From Leptospira bourretii (GTDB lineage Bacteria > Spirochaetota > Leptospiria > Leptospirales > Leptospiraceae): a DNA stretch of 64,000 nucleotides. Positions 27,323 through 36,205 of the stretch are shown here, one piece after another. Numbering within the stretch: the stretch's first letter is position 1; every line of letters starts with the position of its first letter. The position numbers were made by a program, and so were the translations under genes. The DNA is taken from assembly GCF_004770145.1 (NCBI RefSeq), contig NZ_RQFW01000024.1:124001-188000 (forward strand). The letters run 5' to 3'. The notes beneath the pieces were generated by a model. It had not been told where the DNA came from, did not search any database, and saw only the letters and a list, made by a program, of their open reading frames with translations.

Positions 27323-27796
27323 TCAACCCTCTTGCGGGTCATCCTTCGCCATCATGGTGCGAATGGCCTCCGCCATGAGTTTTGGCTCGTTTTTGATCGC
27401 AATTTTGTCCACGATGATGTGATCTCCAAATTTTCCAGACTTGGCCATCGCAAGTTTTGCATCCATGGCCGCATCCCCCACCTGTTGGACTCCAAAGTCA
27501 TCTGAGCCCATCGATTCAGAACGTGACGATTCCATCCCACCGTGTTCGTGGTCTAGGTCATCTGAGTGGCTTTCCCCACCAAATCCTCCTATAGAGAAGG
27601 CAGAAAGGAACTCTAAAAATTCAGGGACTTTCTTTTGTAAGATACTGAAAACTCCAAATCCCAAACCACCAAAGGCAAACGTGGAGATAAGAGAGACAAA
27701 GAAGATATAACCGAGACGATTCCCGACAAGAAACCCACAAACCGAACTGATGATGGCTCCGAGAATCGCAAATCCCAGGACAAATCCGATGAGCAC
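27323..27796 (-). CDS. Conserved membrane protein coupled to flhG, unknown function
   Basis: 157 residues with a GTG start placed directly after the flhG TAA. Two hydrophobic segments (about 2-22 and 28-55) are Gly-rich. A His/Asp/Ser-rich linker follows (HSDDLDHEHGG), then a soluble C-terminal part (DAAMDAKLAMAKSGKFGDHIIVDKI). I recognise no named family. Strict coupling between flhG and fliA implies a role in flagellar regulation or assembly, which is inference. Confidence 0.7.
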   Translation of the reverse strand: MLIGFVLGFAILGAIISSVCGFLVGNRLGYIFFVSLISTFAFGGLGFGVFSILQKKVPEFLEFLSAFSIGGFGGESHSDDLDHEHGGMESSRSESMGSDDFGVQQVGDAAMDAKLAMAKSGKFGDHIIVDKIAIKNEPKLMAEAIRTMMAKDDPQEG

Positions 27797-28720
27797 TTAG
27801 TTGTCTTCCTCCATCTTCTCATCCATTTCCTTTTCTTTGAAATCAACAAAGCTAAAGAATTTTTTAAAGAACCCTGTGAGTCCTTCTTCATCGGAAAACC
27901 CACCTTCGGTTTGTAAGAGGGTGTGAGTGACTCGAGTCAGGCAAGCTGCTGCTTTAGAGCGAGGAGCTCCGATAATGAATGGTTTTTGTTCCCGGATCGA
28001 TTTTTCTACTTCTTCATCTTGGAAGATAAATCCCAAGTTTTCCACTTGTACTTCTAAAAATTGACCAGAGATATCAATGACACGGTCGGCAACTTTTTTC
28101 CCTTCTATCGCAGAACGAACCCGGTTGACGATGATTTTTAGATTTTTGTCTTTGGATTGGGAAACAATGGATTTGATCAGGCCATAAGAATCGGTAATGG
28201 AAGTTGGCTCTGGTGTTGTGACCACAACAACTTCATCTGCCGGCATCACAAGCCCAATCACATTGGCAGAAATTCCAGCACCAGTGTCAATGATCATGAC
28301 GTCGTAACGATCAAGTTCTGCGAATCCTTTGATTAAATTGTTTCTTTGTGTTTCGTTGAGATTGGCAAGTTGAGAATACCCAGAGGCACCTGCAATGATG
28401 TCTACCCCTTCTGGAGTGGAGATGACGATGTCTTTTAAAGACTTATGGCCTTTCACCACATGGTATAAATTGTATTTAGGAATGATGCCAAGTAGGACGT
28501 TTACGTTCGCAAGACCTAAGTCACCATCAAAAATTAAAACTTTGAGTCCTGTCTTGGCAATAGAGATGGCGAGGTTAACAGAAACTGTACTCTTTCCTAC
28601 ACCACCTTTTCCAGATGCCACCGCAATGATTTTGGTTTTTTTCACTGTGTCCTGGGGTTGAACAAGTTTTAATCCAGCACCAGATTCAGTGAGCTTTCTA
28701 AGATTTGCAGCTTGGTCCAT
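27797..28720 (-). CDS. flhG: FlhG/YlxH MinD-like ATPase controlling flagellar number
   Basis: 307 residues. The deviant Walker A is [18 protein letters not shown], followed by [17 protein letters not shown] and the Walker B region [13 protein letters not shown]. The N-terminal [15 protein letters not shown] resembles the FlhF-activating segment of FlhG proteins. FlhG restrains FlhF at the pole and sets flagellar number. It lies 34 bases downstream of flhF. The C-terminus ([15 protein letters not shown]) probably forms the membrane-targeting helix. Confidence 0.93.
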   Translation of the reverse strand: MDQAANLRKLTESGAGLKLVQPQDTVKKTKIIAVASGKGGVGKSTVSVNLAISIAKTGLKVLIFDGDLGLANVNVLLGIIPKYNLYHVVKGHKSLKDIVISTPEGVDIIAGASGYSQLANLNETQRNNLIKGFAELDRYDVMIIDTGAGISANVIGLVMPADEVVVVTTPEPTSITDSYGLIKSIVSQSKDKNLKIIVNRVRSAIEGKKVADRVIDISGQFLEVQVENLGFIFQDEEVEKSIREQKPFIIGAPRSKAAACLTRVTHTLLQTEGGFSDEEGLTGFFKKFFSFVDFKEKEMDEKMEEDN

Positions 28721-28754
28721 CGTTACCCCTAGGTCTTAAGGATAACGAAGTTGG

Positions 28755-30086
28755 TTACACGGTCTTCTCGAAGACCTCCCCCGCTATCCCTTTCAATTTT
28801 TCCGGAAAAATCACACATTCGGCAAGAAGTTTTTTCGAGGCATTTAGGATATCAAAAGGAACATCCTGGCCCACACTTAAAAATGCGAATTCCCTGTGAA
28901 TAGTATCGGCCAATTCCACTACAGAACCTAAAAATTCTGCTTCATCCAGCTTCGTTAATAAAATTCTTTTATACCCGACCGATTCATAGGCATTCGCAAC
29001 TGCGAGCGCATTGTCTTTTGAGACGGTGGAGGAAAGCACTAAGACTGTTTCAATATAATCCTTTTCCCCAAAAACTTGGTAGAATTCCTGAAGTTTTTCT
29101 AGGTTTTCAGACTTCCTGTGGGAATAACCAGCAGTGTCGACAAGGATCAGTTCCGATCCATCGCGCACAATGGTCTCCTTCCATTTGCGTAAATCTTTGG
29201 CTGCATAAAACGGCAGTCCCATCGCATCTGCATAAAACTTAAGTTGGTCGATGGCCGCAATCCGATAGTTGTCAGTCGTATACAGGGAAACTTTTTTACC
29301 CATGTGCAAACTGTACTTTGCTGCTAGTTTTGCAATGGATGTTGTTTTTCCTGATCCAGTCGGTCCTACAAAAAATATCACTTTTCGTTTTCCACGAGGG
29401 GTCCCGCTAAACAAATCAGAGTCGATTTGGATTCTTTCCTCTAGATAGGTCACAGCCTTCTCAGTCACATTCGCATAACGAGTGAGATCCACTGCTGATA
29501 ACCTACGTTCTAAAGCGATCGCCATTTCATCTAAAAAATTGGAAGACATCCCTTCGTTTAACAAACGATCAATGAGTCTTTGGATATGAGGGTGTCTTTC
29601 CGGTGACCTTGGTTTTGATGGGGTCGCCACCTCAAGTATGGAATCTTTTGCTTCCGAAATGGATAAACCAACTGGTCTTTCTTCTTCCGCTTCAATTTCG
29701 TAAACAGGAGGATTTTGTCTACGACGGCGCTCAGAAAAAGGACGAACGGCATCGATATTTTTTTTGCGAAGATGGAGATTTCCAGCAGAAGATTGGTTCG
29801 ATCCAATTCCAACAAGACTTGATTCAGGAAGGGATTCTGTTTTCTGCTTTTGTTTGATGAGTTCTTTGAGATCCTTTAACTTACGTTCAATTCTCTCTTT
29901 GGAATTTTGTTTTTCGGGAACACCTACATCAATTTCGTACATCCGTTGGGCCATAAGCCCTGTACCAAAAAGCCCACCTTCTGTGATCACCCTTTGGTCA
30001 TAGAGATGTGCCTCTGGACCGTATTTCATTTTCATCTGCATGATGCAGTCTTGTAAGTCTTTGCCTCGGATTTTTACAAAATCCAT
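28755..30086 (-). CDS. flhF: FlhF, SRP-like GTPase for flagellar placement
   Basis: 443 residues from the ATG at 30086 (MDFVKIRGKDLQDCIMQMK), preceded by GGGGGA at correct spacing. The open frame extends upstream to 30584, but that stretch is low-complexity and is rejected as coding. Domains: B-domain (1-150, with basic disordered section), N-domain helices, then the G-domain with FFVGPTGSGKTTSIAKLAA, DTAGYSHR and TKLDEAEFLG. FlhF recruits early flagellar components to the cell pole. It is the first gene of the flhF-flhG-...-gmk unit. Confidence 0.94.
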   Translation of the reverse strand: MDFVKIRGKDLQDCIMQMKMKYGPEAHLYDQRVITEGGLFGTGLMAQRMYEIDVGVPEKQNSKERIERKLKDLKELIKQKQKTESLPESSLVGIGSNQSSAGNLHLRKKNIDAVRPFSERRRRQNPPVYEIEAEEERPVGLSISEAKDSILEVATPSKPRSPERHPHIQRLIDRLLNEGMSSNFLDEMAIALERRLSAVDLTRYANVTEKAVTYLEERIQIDSDLFSGTPRGKRKVIFFVGPTGSGKTTSIAKLAAKYSLHMGKKVSLYTTDNYRIAAIDQLKFYADAMGLPFYAAKDLRKWKETIVRDGSELILVDTAGYSHRKSENLEKLQEFYQVFGEKDYIETVLVLSSTVSKDNALAVANAYESVGYKRILLTKLDEAEFLGSVVELADTIHREFAFLSVGQDVPFDILNASKKLLAECVIFPEKLKGIAGEVFEKTV

Positions 30087-30626
30087 AGAATATCCCCCGA
30101 ACCTGGGAAAAATATGAAGAGTACCCTCCTTTTGAAAAGCCTTTTTTATGAGACATAATAAATTCAGAGAACCCAGGGTTGGGTATGGTGACGGCAGCGA
30201 ATGGAACTTTGAAGCCGGGAACTTGTTTTCGGTGTGAAGGATGGATGAGGTTTGAAAATGGCAGGAAAGAGTAGGAAAGGGAAAGTGAGTTTCGAAAGAA
30301 AGGGAGGGCAAAGGGAAATTAACTTTCTTTGGAGAATGGGTTCCAAAGGAAAGTGGTTTCAAAGGAGTGTGGGTTTGTCTAGTGCAAGGGGTTGAATTTT
30401 CTTTTGAAGGGAAACAACAAAGAGAAGTCGATTCCATAGTGCCATTTTGGGAAGGCACTTTCTTTTGAAACTGAGTTTCGAAAGGTATCGATTTTCCTTT
30501 GTTAGTGAATTTCCAAAGAAACCGACTGCAAAAAGTAAGTGAGTTACCTTTTACAGGAATGGTAAAAAAAGATTCGGTTTCCAATGCAACCGGGACTGAG
30601 GAAGATGGGATAGACCCCGACCCCTG
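30087..30626. repeat. 540-base gene-free region with degenerate hairpin repeats between flhF and mnmD
   Basis: This is the only gene-free stretch above 300 bases. Read on the minus strand, a unit of about 27 nt recurs with the rough form CTTT(C/G)GAAACTCA...CAAAGAAAG. Good copies lie at 30323-30353, 30458-30485 and 30493-30521, and half-copies at about 30286-30300 and 30353-30365. Each full copy can fold, for example CTTTCTTTGGA (30323-30333) with TCCAAAGGAAAG (30342-30353). A further hairpin AGTGCC/GGCACT is at 30438-30459. The region is strongly purine-rich on the plus strand. The minus frame here stays open in phase with flhF, but its peptide does not look coding. Confidence 0.5.
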
Positions 30627-31382
30627 ATGGAACCAGTCAATCCCAGAAATAATCTAAAAAACCCCATCGAGTTCAAAGATGGAGTCCCCGTATCCTTGTT
30701 ATTTGATGATGTCTATTTTTCCAAAGAAGGTGGTTGGGAAGAATCTAATTATGTATTCCTCGAAGGGAACAGAGTTACTGCAAAACTAGAAAAAACGGAA
30801 AAATCCAAATTTCGAATTGGAGAATTAGGATTTGGTTCAGGGCTAAATTTGTTCGTAACTCTAGAAATATGGAAGTCGTTAGATCACCCTAGACCAACTG
30901 AGTTCATTAGTTTAGAAGGTTACCCTTTGCCAAAAGAAATTCTCTTATCGCTAAACAATAGTTACCCGAAAAAGGAGCTTTGGTTTGATGAATTGATCCT
31001 ATCCTATGAGAAAGCTTTGGAAATTTGGCAAATCGATAACTCCCGAAATCTCTGGACTTATAGGTGGGAACATTCCAATCTTCGAAGTCATTTTGATTTA
31101 AAAGTATTTTTTGGTGATATAAAACATTGCCTTCCTCAATTCCCAGAAATTGATGTTTGGTATATGGATGGATTTTCGCCAGGAAAAAATCCAGATATGT
31201 GGTCCCAAGAATCCTTACGATTGTTAAAAACAAAGTCTATTCCAGGAACTAGTTTTGCAACATTCTCCTCGGCTGGATTTCTGAGAAGAGGTCTCGCCGA
31301 ACTTGGATTTGTTGTAGAAAAGAAAAAAGGATTTGGACGCAAACGAGAAATGATTTCAGGATATTTGGAATCAACTAAATGA
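30627..31382 (+). CDS. mnmD: MnmD: tRNA (mnm5s2U34) methyltransferase domain as a separate protein
   Basis: 251 residues corresponding to the N-terminal half of E. coli MnmC. SAM-binding motif IGELGFGSGLNLFVTLE, then FISLEGYPL, the catalytic-side WYMDGFSPGKNPDMW, and FATFSSAGFLRRGL with GFGRKREM. It methylates 5-aminomethyl-2-thiouridine at tRNA wobble position 34. Its last codons overlap the FAD-oxidase gene by 4 bases (ATGA), so the two MnmC activities are made as separate, coupled proteins. Confidence 0.9.
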   Translation: MEPVNPRNNLKNPIEFKDGVPVSLLFDDVYFSKEGGWEESNYVFLEGNRVTAKLEKTEKSKFRIGELGFGSGLNLFVTLEIWKSLDHPRPTEFISLEGYPLPKEILLSLNNSYPKKELWFDELILSYEKALEIWQIDNSRNLWTYRWEHSNLRSHFDLKVFFGDIKHCLPQFPEIDVWYMDGFSPGKNPDMWSQESLRLLKTKSIPGTSFATFSSAGFLRRGLAELGFVVEKKKGFGRKREMISGYLESTK

Positions 31383-32572
31383 ACGCAAACGTGAAGAAAG
31401 CCGTAGTAGTAGGAGCTGGAATTTCAGGGGCAAGTATTTGTTTTGCGTTAAAAAAAAGAAATATCCAAACCATTCTCCTCGATGCTGAATCGGGGCCTGC
31501 CCAACATGCAAGTGGAAATCCAATCGGTGTCGTATATCCCTTCCTCACAAAACACAAACTAGCCGAATCAGAATTCTCGCTTGCAGCCTTTCAATATTTT
31601 CTTTCGATTTGGGAAGATTTCCATTTAAAATCACTTGTCCCTCATGCAGATGGTATTTATTTTCTTATGGACACCGATACAGCTTACGATCGTTATTCGA
31701 ACGCAATCAAATCTCATCAAATTCCAGACAATGTCGCAAGTGAAAAAATCGAACCGTTCTCTAGTTTGCCCGCAATTTTTTTCCCTAACGGAAAATCTGT
31801 TTCTCCTGTGGACCTAACAAAACAAATACTAACCATTTCCAATCCAGAAACCAAGTATTCTTGTAAATTACATAGTTGGGAAGAAACAGAAAACGAAGAG
31901 AAAGTCATTTGCCAAACTTCAGATGGAGAAATCCAATGCGACTACTTATTTCTAAGTCAAGGATACCAATTTGCAAACGATCCACATTCAAACTGGTTAC
32001 CTTTACAAAAGGTGAGAGGACAAATTCTAAAGTTCCCTGAAAAAAAACCAACAAATACTCATGGAATTCTCTATGGCGATTATATCACTTCAGCAATCGA
32101 CGGTTATCAAGTATTAGGTGCAACATTCGACGAATACAAACTTGAGGAAAACCCAAGACCTGAAGAATCAATTTTACTTTGGCAAAAACTAACAAAAATG
32201 CTACCAAATCTTTCAGAACCTTGGGGACCACAAAACCCAAGTTTGTTTCCAACAAGAGTCAGTTACCGTACCCAATCACAAGATAGGCACCCGGTTGTGG
32301 GGAAATTGCCCAATATGTCAAAACTGGATCTATCTGTGAAATACCAAAACGTATTGCGGAATGGGAAAAAACAAATGGATATCCCTTATTACAAATCTGT
32401 AGGGATTCTAAATGGCCTTGGGTCAAGAGGGCTCACTCATGCATTATTTGCTGCGGAGATTTTGGTTTCTGAAATGATTGAAGATCAGAAGGTAACTACA
32501 GAATCTATTTCTAAATCTTTGAAACCTGATCGATTTTTGCTTCGTATGTGGAAACGAGAGCAGCTAACATAG
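31379..32572 (+). CDS. mnmC: MnmC C-terminal FAD-dependent cmnm5s2U34 oxidoreductase as a separate protein
   Basis: 397 residues, a DAO-type flavoprotein: FAD-binding VVGAGISGASICFALKKRN, ASGNPIGVVYPFL, and the C-terminal GLGSRGLTHALFAAEIL. It removes the carboxymethyl group from cmnm5s2U34 to give nm5s2U34, the substrate of the preceding MnmD. Its 3' end overlaps the convergent lpxK gene by 62 bases. This is a natural split of the bifunctional MnmC, as in several other bacteria. Confidence 0.9.
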   Translation: MNANVKKAVVVGAGISGASICFALKKRNIQTILLDAESGPAQHASGNPIGVVYPFLTKHKLAESEFSLAAFQYFLSIWEDFHLKSLVPHADGIYFLMDTDTAYDRYSNAIKSHQIPDNVASEKIEPFSSLPAIFFPNGKSVSPVDLTKQILTISNPETKYSCKLHSWEETENEEKVICQTSDGEIQCDYLFLSQGYQFANDPHSNWLPLQKVRGQILKFPEKKPTNTHGILYGDYITSAIDGYQVLGATFDEYKLEENPRPEESILLWQKLTKMLPNLSEPWGPQNPSLFPTRVSYRTQSQDRHPVVGKLPNMSKLDLSVKYQNVLRNGKKQMDIPYYKSVGILNGLGSRGLTHALFAAEILVSEMIEDQKVTTESISKSLKPDRFLLRMWKREQLT

Positions 32573-33599
32573 ATTTTATTTCTTGATCTTCATCCACAGT
32601 TACTTGAATCAAAATCAACAACAATCGAATCTTCTTTTTTTCCAATGTTTGAACAAATTGAAGATTCGATCGCATCTTAACCCAGTCTTTTTCAGTAGTT
32701 ACCAAGATTTCTCCTTCTTGGATTTCATCTATTAAGGATTCTAATGAACCGGAGTGGAATTCAAAGTGATCAGGGAAAAACTTTTTTCGAATAGAATCGG
32801 ATTGCAAAGACAACTTAGCCGTCTCAAAAACATGGTTTGGATTGCCAACACCAGTCACTAAAAAGTATTTTTTATCTTGATTGGACTCGTAGGATTTCAG
32901 CAAAAAACTTCGACCAAAGATCACTTCCTTTATAGAAGCTGTAAAATTAGAATGAAAAACGGGAGTTTCGATGCCTACGTGGTTTAGTAAATTCTTATAT
33001 TTCTCTAACTTCTCTCGATTATTAGAAGTTAGTTTTGTGAACACAATCGCATCGGCTCTTTTGAGATGATGGACTGGTTCTCTTAAAAAACCAATAGGGA
33101 TTGTAAAACCATTTCCAAAAGGAGAATTTGCATCCAATAAGACAAAATCAAAATCACGGTGCAGTGCTTTATGTTGGAACCCGTCATCCAAAATCACAAT
33201 ATGTTTCGGAGATTGGAATTTGTTGAAATTTAAAAAGGCTTTCTTTCGATCTCGGCCAATGATAACCTGCACGTCTGGAAATGTTTCTTTATGTTGGCTT
33301 GGTTCATCACCATAAAGTCTTGGATTTGATTCAATCTGAAGAATGGCTCCTTCCCTACTTTTTTCTGCTTTATACCCGCGAGATAAAATTGTAATCGCAT
33401 AACTCGGGTATGTTTCTTTAAAAAAATGAACCAAATATTGAACGAAAGGAGTTTTGCCTGTTCCCCCGACAGTGATGTTTCCAACACTGATAACAAGCGC
33501 ATTAGGCAAATGAAAGGATGTAATCCCCTTTTGTTGCCTCCAAAATAAAAATCGGTAAAACAAACTAAAGGGATAGAGTAGATACAGGAATATTTTCAT
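32511..33599 (-). CDS. lpxK: Tetraacyldisaccharide 4'-kinase (lipid A)
   Basis: 362 residues from the ATG at 33599; a TTG seven codons upstream is also in frame. The N-terminal membrane-interacting segment (IFLYLLYPFSLFYRFLFW) precedes the P-loop SVGNITVGGTGKTPFV. LSRGYKAEKSR, GDEPSQH, IILDDGFQH-type VILDDGFQHKAL, and FLREPVHHLKRAD are LpxK signatures. The enzyme phosphorylates lipid A disaccharide at the inner membrane. It is downstream of hisE, with a short gap of 24 bases. Confidence 0.95.
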   Translation of the reverse strand: MKIFLYLLYPFSLFYRFLFWRQQKGITSFHLPNALVISVGNITVGGTGKTPFVQYLVHFFKETYPSYAITILSRGYKAEKSREGAILQIESNPRLYGDEPSQHKETFPDVQVIIGRDRKKAFLNFNKFQSPKHIVILDDGFQHKALHRDFDFVLLDANSPFGNGFTIPIGFLREPVHHLKRADAIVFTKLTSNNREKLEKYKNLLNHVGIETPVFHSNFTASIKEVIFGRSFLLKSYESNQDKKYFLVTGVGNPNHVFETAKLSLQSDSIRKKFFPDHFEFHSGSLESLIDEIQEGEILVTTEKDWVKMRSNLQFVQTLEKKKIRLLLILIQVTVDEDQEIKSMLAALVSTYEAKIDQVSKI

Positions 33600-33623
33600 T
33601 GTGTTCCCAACAGGAAACAATCG

Positions 33624-33902
33624 TTAGCTGTGCCGTTTTTCCAATTCTTTCGCAATGGTAGAGAGACTAATTCCCTTTTCTACCATAAGCACTTCTAAAT
33701 GAAAAATCAAATCTGCAATTTCATGAATCAATTCTTTTTCATTAGGATTCTTTGCGGCGATGATCACCTCACCTGCCTCTTCCCCAATTTTTTTGAGAAT
33801 ACGGTCAACTCCATCACGGAAAAGTTCTGCCGTATAAGACTTTTCAGGCAATTCTTCCTTACGTTTACGGAGTAGTTCTTCCAATTTCAGTAAAAAATCC
33901 AT
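33624..33902 (-). CDS. hisE: Phosphoribosyl-ATP pyrophosphatase
   Basis: 92 residues from the ATG at 33902 ([18 protein letters not shown]), preceded by AAGG at suitable spacing. The open frame to 33986 adds an unlikely N-terminus. The MazG-like metal-binding motif is [16 protein letters not shown] with [14 protein letters not shown]. It performs the second step of histidine synthesis. This is a stand-alone HisE, not fused to HisI. Confidence 0.93.
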   Translation of the reverse strand: MDFLLKLEELLRKRKEELPEKSYTAELFRDGVDRILKKIGEEAGEVIIAAKNPNEKELIHEIADLIFHLEVLMVEKGISLSTIAKELEKRHS

Positions 33903-33958
33903 ATTTCGACCTTCTAGCGACCATAGAAACTGCCCATTCCATTTCGAAAAAGCGAAAA

Positions 33959-33987
33959 TTGACTGTTCAAACAAATGGGAAAACAAT
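33959..33987 (+). promoter_or_regulatory. Candidate promoter for the thioredoxin-TPR gene
   Basis: TTGACT (33959-33964) and AACAAT (33982-33987) are separated by 17 bases, a good -35 and a moderate -10. It lies in the 97-base gap between divergent hisE and the gene starting at 34000. This is by eye only. Confidence 0.35.
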
Positions 33988-33999
33988 AGAATTCAGTTG

Positions 34000-34821
34000 A
34001 TGGTTCGTAAGATTCTGCCAATTTTTTTCTTTCTTTTCTCAAGCTCCTTGTTTGCAGATTCCAATTGGGGAAGTTCAATCCAAAAGGGATTCGAAATAGC
34101 AAAACAAGACAAAAAGTTCATTATAGTTGATGTATTTGCAGATTGGTGTACATACTGTTTGGTTTTGGAAAAGGAAATTTTCCCCGATCCAGAAGTAAGC
34201 AAAGTATTGGATCAATTCGTTAGGGTTCGGTTAGATGGAGAAGAGTTTCCAAACCTTCGAAAAAAATACAATATAGAAGGTTATCCCACGATCCTATTCA
34301 TTGACGGAGATGGGAACTACGTCACAAAGATTTCTGGACTTGCCACGAAAGAGGATATACTGGTCGTTTCCAAAAGGATCCTCCAAGAACCGAGTTTGGA
34401 ATCCTATCTCAAAACAGAACTGAGAAAAAATCAGAACAGCCCCGACATTCATTTTAGGTTGGGCCTACTGTATTTTCAAAACAAAGAATTCGAAAAAGCG
34501 GAATTACAATTTACTGAATCCATTCAAAAATCCAAATCTTTACCAGTTCTCAAAGAAAATGCACATTTTAACCTTAACCTGGTAAAATCCATCCATGGGC
34601 CTAAAGACTCAGCCGTTAAATCATGGAAAGAATATTTAGAATTATATCCAGCTTCATCCCGCAAAATGACCGCTAAACTTTACTATGGACTTACGTTAAA
34701 AGATGCAGGTGAATCTAAACTAGCAAAGTCAATTCTTACAGAGATAAAACCACAATTGGTTTCAGAAACAGATAAAACTATGTGTAACGAGGCTTTGTCG
34801 GAAATAGAAAGAGGATTTTAG
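34000..34821 (+). CDS. Exported thioredoxin-fold protein with TPR-like C-terminus
   Basis: 273 residues from the ATG (a TTG precedes it). A signal peptide (about 1-19, ending SSLFA) directs it to the periplasm. The thioredoxin-like domain (about 25-130) has the redox pair in FADWCTYCLVLE and the cis-Pro segment EGYPTILFIDGDG, closest to the DsbD-gamma/thioredoxin_7 type. Residues 140-260 look like tetratricopeptide repeats (HFRLGLLYFQNKEFEKAELQF). It probably provides reductant or oxidant to an unknown periplasmic partner held by the TPRs. Confidence 0.82.
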   Translation: MVRKILPIFFFLFSSSLFADSNWGSSIQKGFEIAKQDKKFIIVDVFADWCTYCLVLEKEIFPDPEVSKVLDQFVRVRLDGEEFPNLRKKYNIEGYPTILFIDGDGNYVTKISGLATKEDILVVSKRILQEPSLESYLKTELRKNQNSPDIHFRLGLLYFQNKEFEKAELQFTESIQKSKSLPVLKENAHFNLNLVKSIHGPKDSAVKSWKEYLELYPASSRKMTAKLYYGLTLKDAGESKLAKSILTEIKPQLVSETDKTMCNEALSEIERGF

Positions 34822-34853
34822 TCCAACCAAAACTAAACTTGGTTGGACTAAAA
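34816..34853. terminator. Perfect 15-bp inverted repeat between convergent genes
   Basis: TTTTAGTCCAACCAA (34816-34830), 8-base loop, TTGGTTGGACTAAAA (34839-34853). It contains the stop codon of the thioredoxin-TPR gene and ends just before the stop of ugd. The position suits a bidirectional terminator. The T-tracts are inside the stem rather than after it, so efficiency is uncertain. Confidence 0.55.
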
Positions 34854-34855
34854 GT

Positions 34856-36160
34856 TTATCGGTTACCGATTGAATAATAAGTAAAACCCAACTCATTCAT
34901 AAGAGTTGGTTTGTATTGGTTTCTTCCATCAAATACAAGAGGAGTTTTTAGAAGCGATTTTATTTTATTAAAATCAGGTTCTCTAAATTCTCTCCATTCT
35001 GTTAATAAAAGCATCGCATCCGCACCTTGGAGTGCAGAATATGCGTCTTTTTTATATTCTACTTTTCCATCAAAATAATACTTTGATGTTTCGGCAGCAG
35101 CTGGATCGAATACTTGGATTTTTGCTCCATTTTTATGTAATTCATAAATGAGAGGAATGGAAGGTGCTTCCCGCATATCATCGGTTCCTGGCTTAAAAGC
35201 CAATCCCCAAATACCAAACGTTTTTCCTTTCATATCAGTTGATTTAAAGTGTTCGAAAATTTTATCGGTCAAACGAGTTTTTTGTTTTTCGTTTACATCT
35301 TCCACTGATTGAATGATATGCATAGGTGCTTTTACTTCTTCTGCGGTTCGAAGTAAGGCTCTCACATCTTTAGGAAAACAAGATCCACCATAACCAATCC
35401 CCGCGTATAAAAACTGACGTCCAATTCTTGAGTCAGTTCCCATTCCCTTTCTTACATCATCATAGTTTGCACCTAACGCATCACATAAATTTGCAATCTC
35501 ATTTACGAATGAAATCTTTGTGGCGAGGAAGGCGTTACATGCATATTTTGTAAGTTCTGCGGAACGAATACTCATTGTAATGATTGGGTTGCCGTTAAGA
35601 ACAAATGGAGAATACAATTCGCTCATTTTTTTGGCTGCTTTTTCTGATTCAGCGCCGATCACAACTCTTTCCGGTCGCATAAAGTCATCAATCGCAGCAC
35701 CTTCTTTTAAGAATTCTGGATTAGACACAACATCAAACGGGTGTTTTGTGTTTTTTGCAACAATTGCTTTCACTTGGTCTGCAGTTCCAACAGGAACCGT
35801 TGATTTATCTACAATGATTTTATATCCGTTCATTGTTTTACCGACTTCTTCTGCGACGGCAAAAACAAATCGCAAATCAGCAGAACCGTTGTCAGAGGTT
35901 GGTGTTCCAACAGCGATGAATACAAATTCCGAAGACTCAACTCCATCCTTCAAGGAAGTGGAAAAATGTAACCTTCCTTCTTTGTGGTTGCGTTCCACAA
36001 GTTCGGAGAGACCAGGTTCGTAAATGGGAATGATCCCTTGTTTTAGGTCATTGATTTTCTTTTCATCTTTATCAATACAAATGACGTCATTGCCATACTC
36101 TGCAAAACAGGTACCTGCTACGAGGCCCACATATCCGGTTCCGACCACACAAACTTTCAT
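34856..36160 (-). CDS. ugd: UDP-glucose 6-dehydrogenase
   Basis: 434 residues, usual length. NAD-binding VVGTGYVGLVAGTCFAEYG, then EPGLSELV, FIAVGTPTSDNGSADL, STVPVGTADQV, NPEFLKEGAAIDDF, and the catalytic Cys261 in GIGYGGSCFPKDVRALL. It oxidises UDP-glucose twice to UDP-glucuronate, a precursor for surface polysaccharide. It lies 45 bases downstream of the ABC exporter genes wzt/wzm, fitting one surface-glycan unit. Confidence 0.96.
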   Translation of the reverse strand: MKVCVVGTGYVGLVAGTCFAEYGNDVICIDKDEKKINDLKQGIIPIYEPGLSELVERNHKEGRLHFSTSLKDGVESSEFVFIAVGTPTSDNGSADLRFVFAVAEEVGKTMNGYKIIVDKSTVPVGTADQVKAIVAKNTKHPFDVVSNPEFLKEGAAIDDFMRPERVVIGAESEKAAKKMSELYSPFVLNGNPIITMSIRSAELTKYACNAFLATKISFVNEIANLCDALGANYDDVRKGMGTDSRIGRQFLYAGIGYGGSCFPKDVRALLRTAEEVKAPMHIIQSVEDVNEKQKTRLTDKIFEHFKSTDMKGKTFGIWGLAFKPGTDDMREAPSIPLIYELHKNGAKIQVFDPAAAETSKYYFDGKVEYKKDAYSALQGADAMLLLTEWREFREPDFNKIKSLLKTPLVFDGRNQYKPTLMNELGFTYYSIGNR

Positions 36161-36205
36161 AGGATTTCCAGAATTTAGGTTTTTCCTTTGAGGGAAACCG
36201 TTTTT

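Noticed and set aside
30087..30584. In-frame N-terminal extension of FlhF by 166 codons
   Set aside because: Low-complexity Pro/Ser/Phe/Lys-rich peptide unlike any FlhF; the ATG at 30086 has a strong ribosome binding site and gives a family-typical start.
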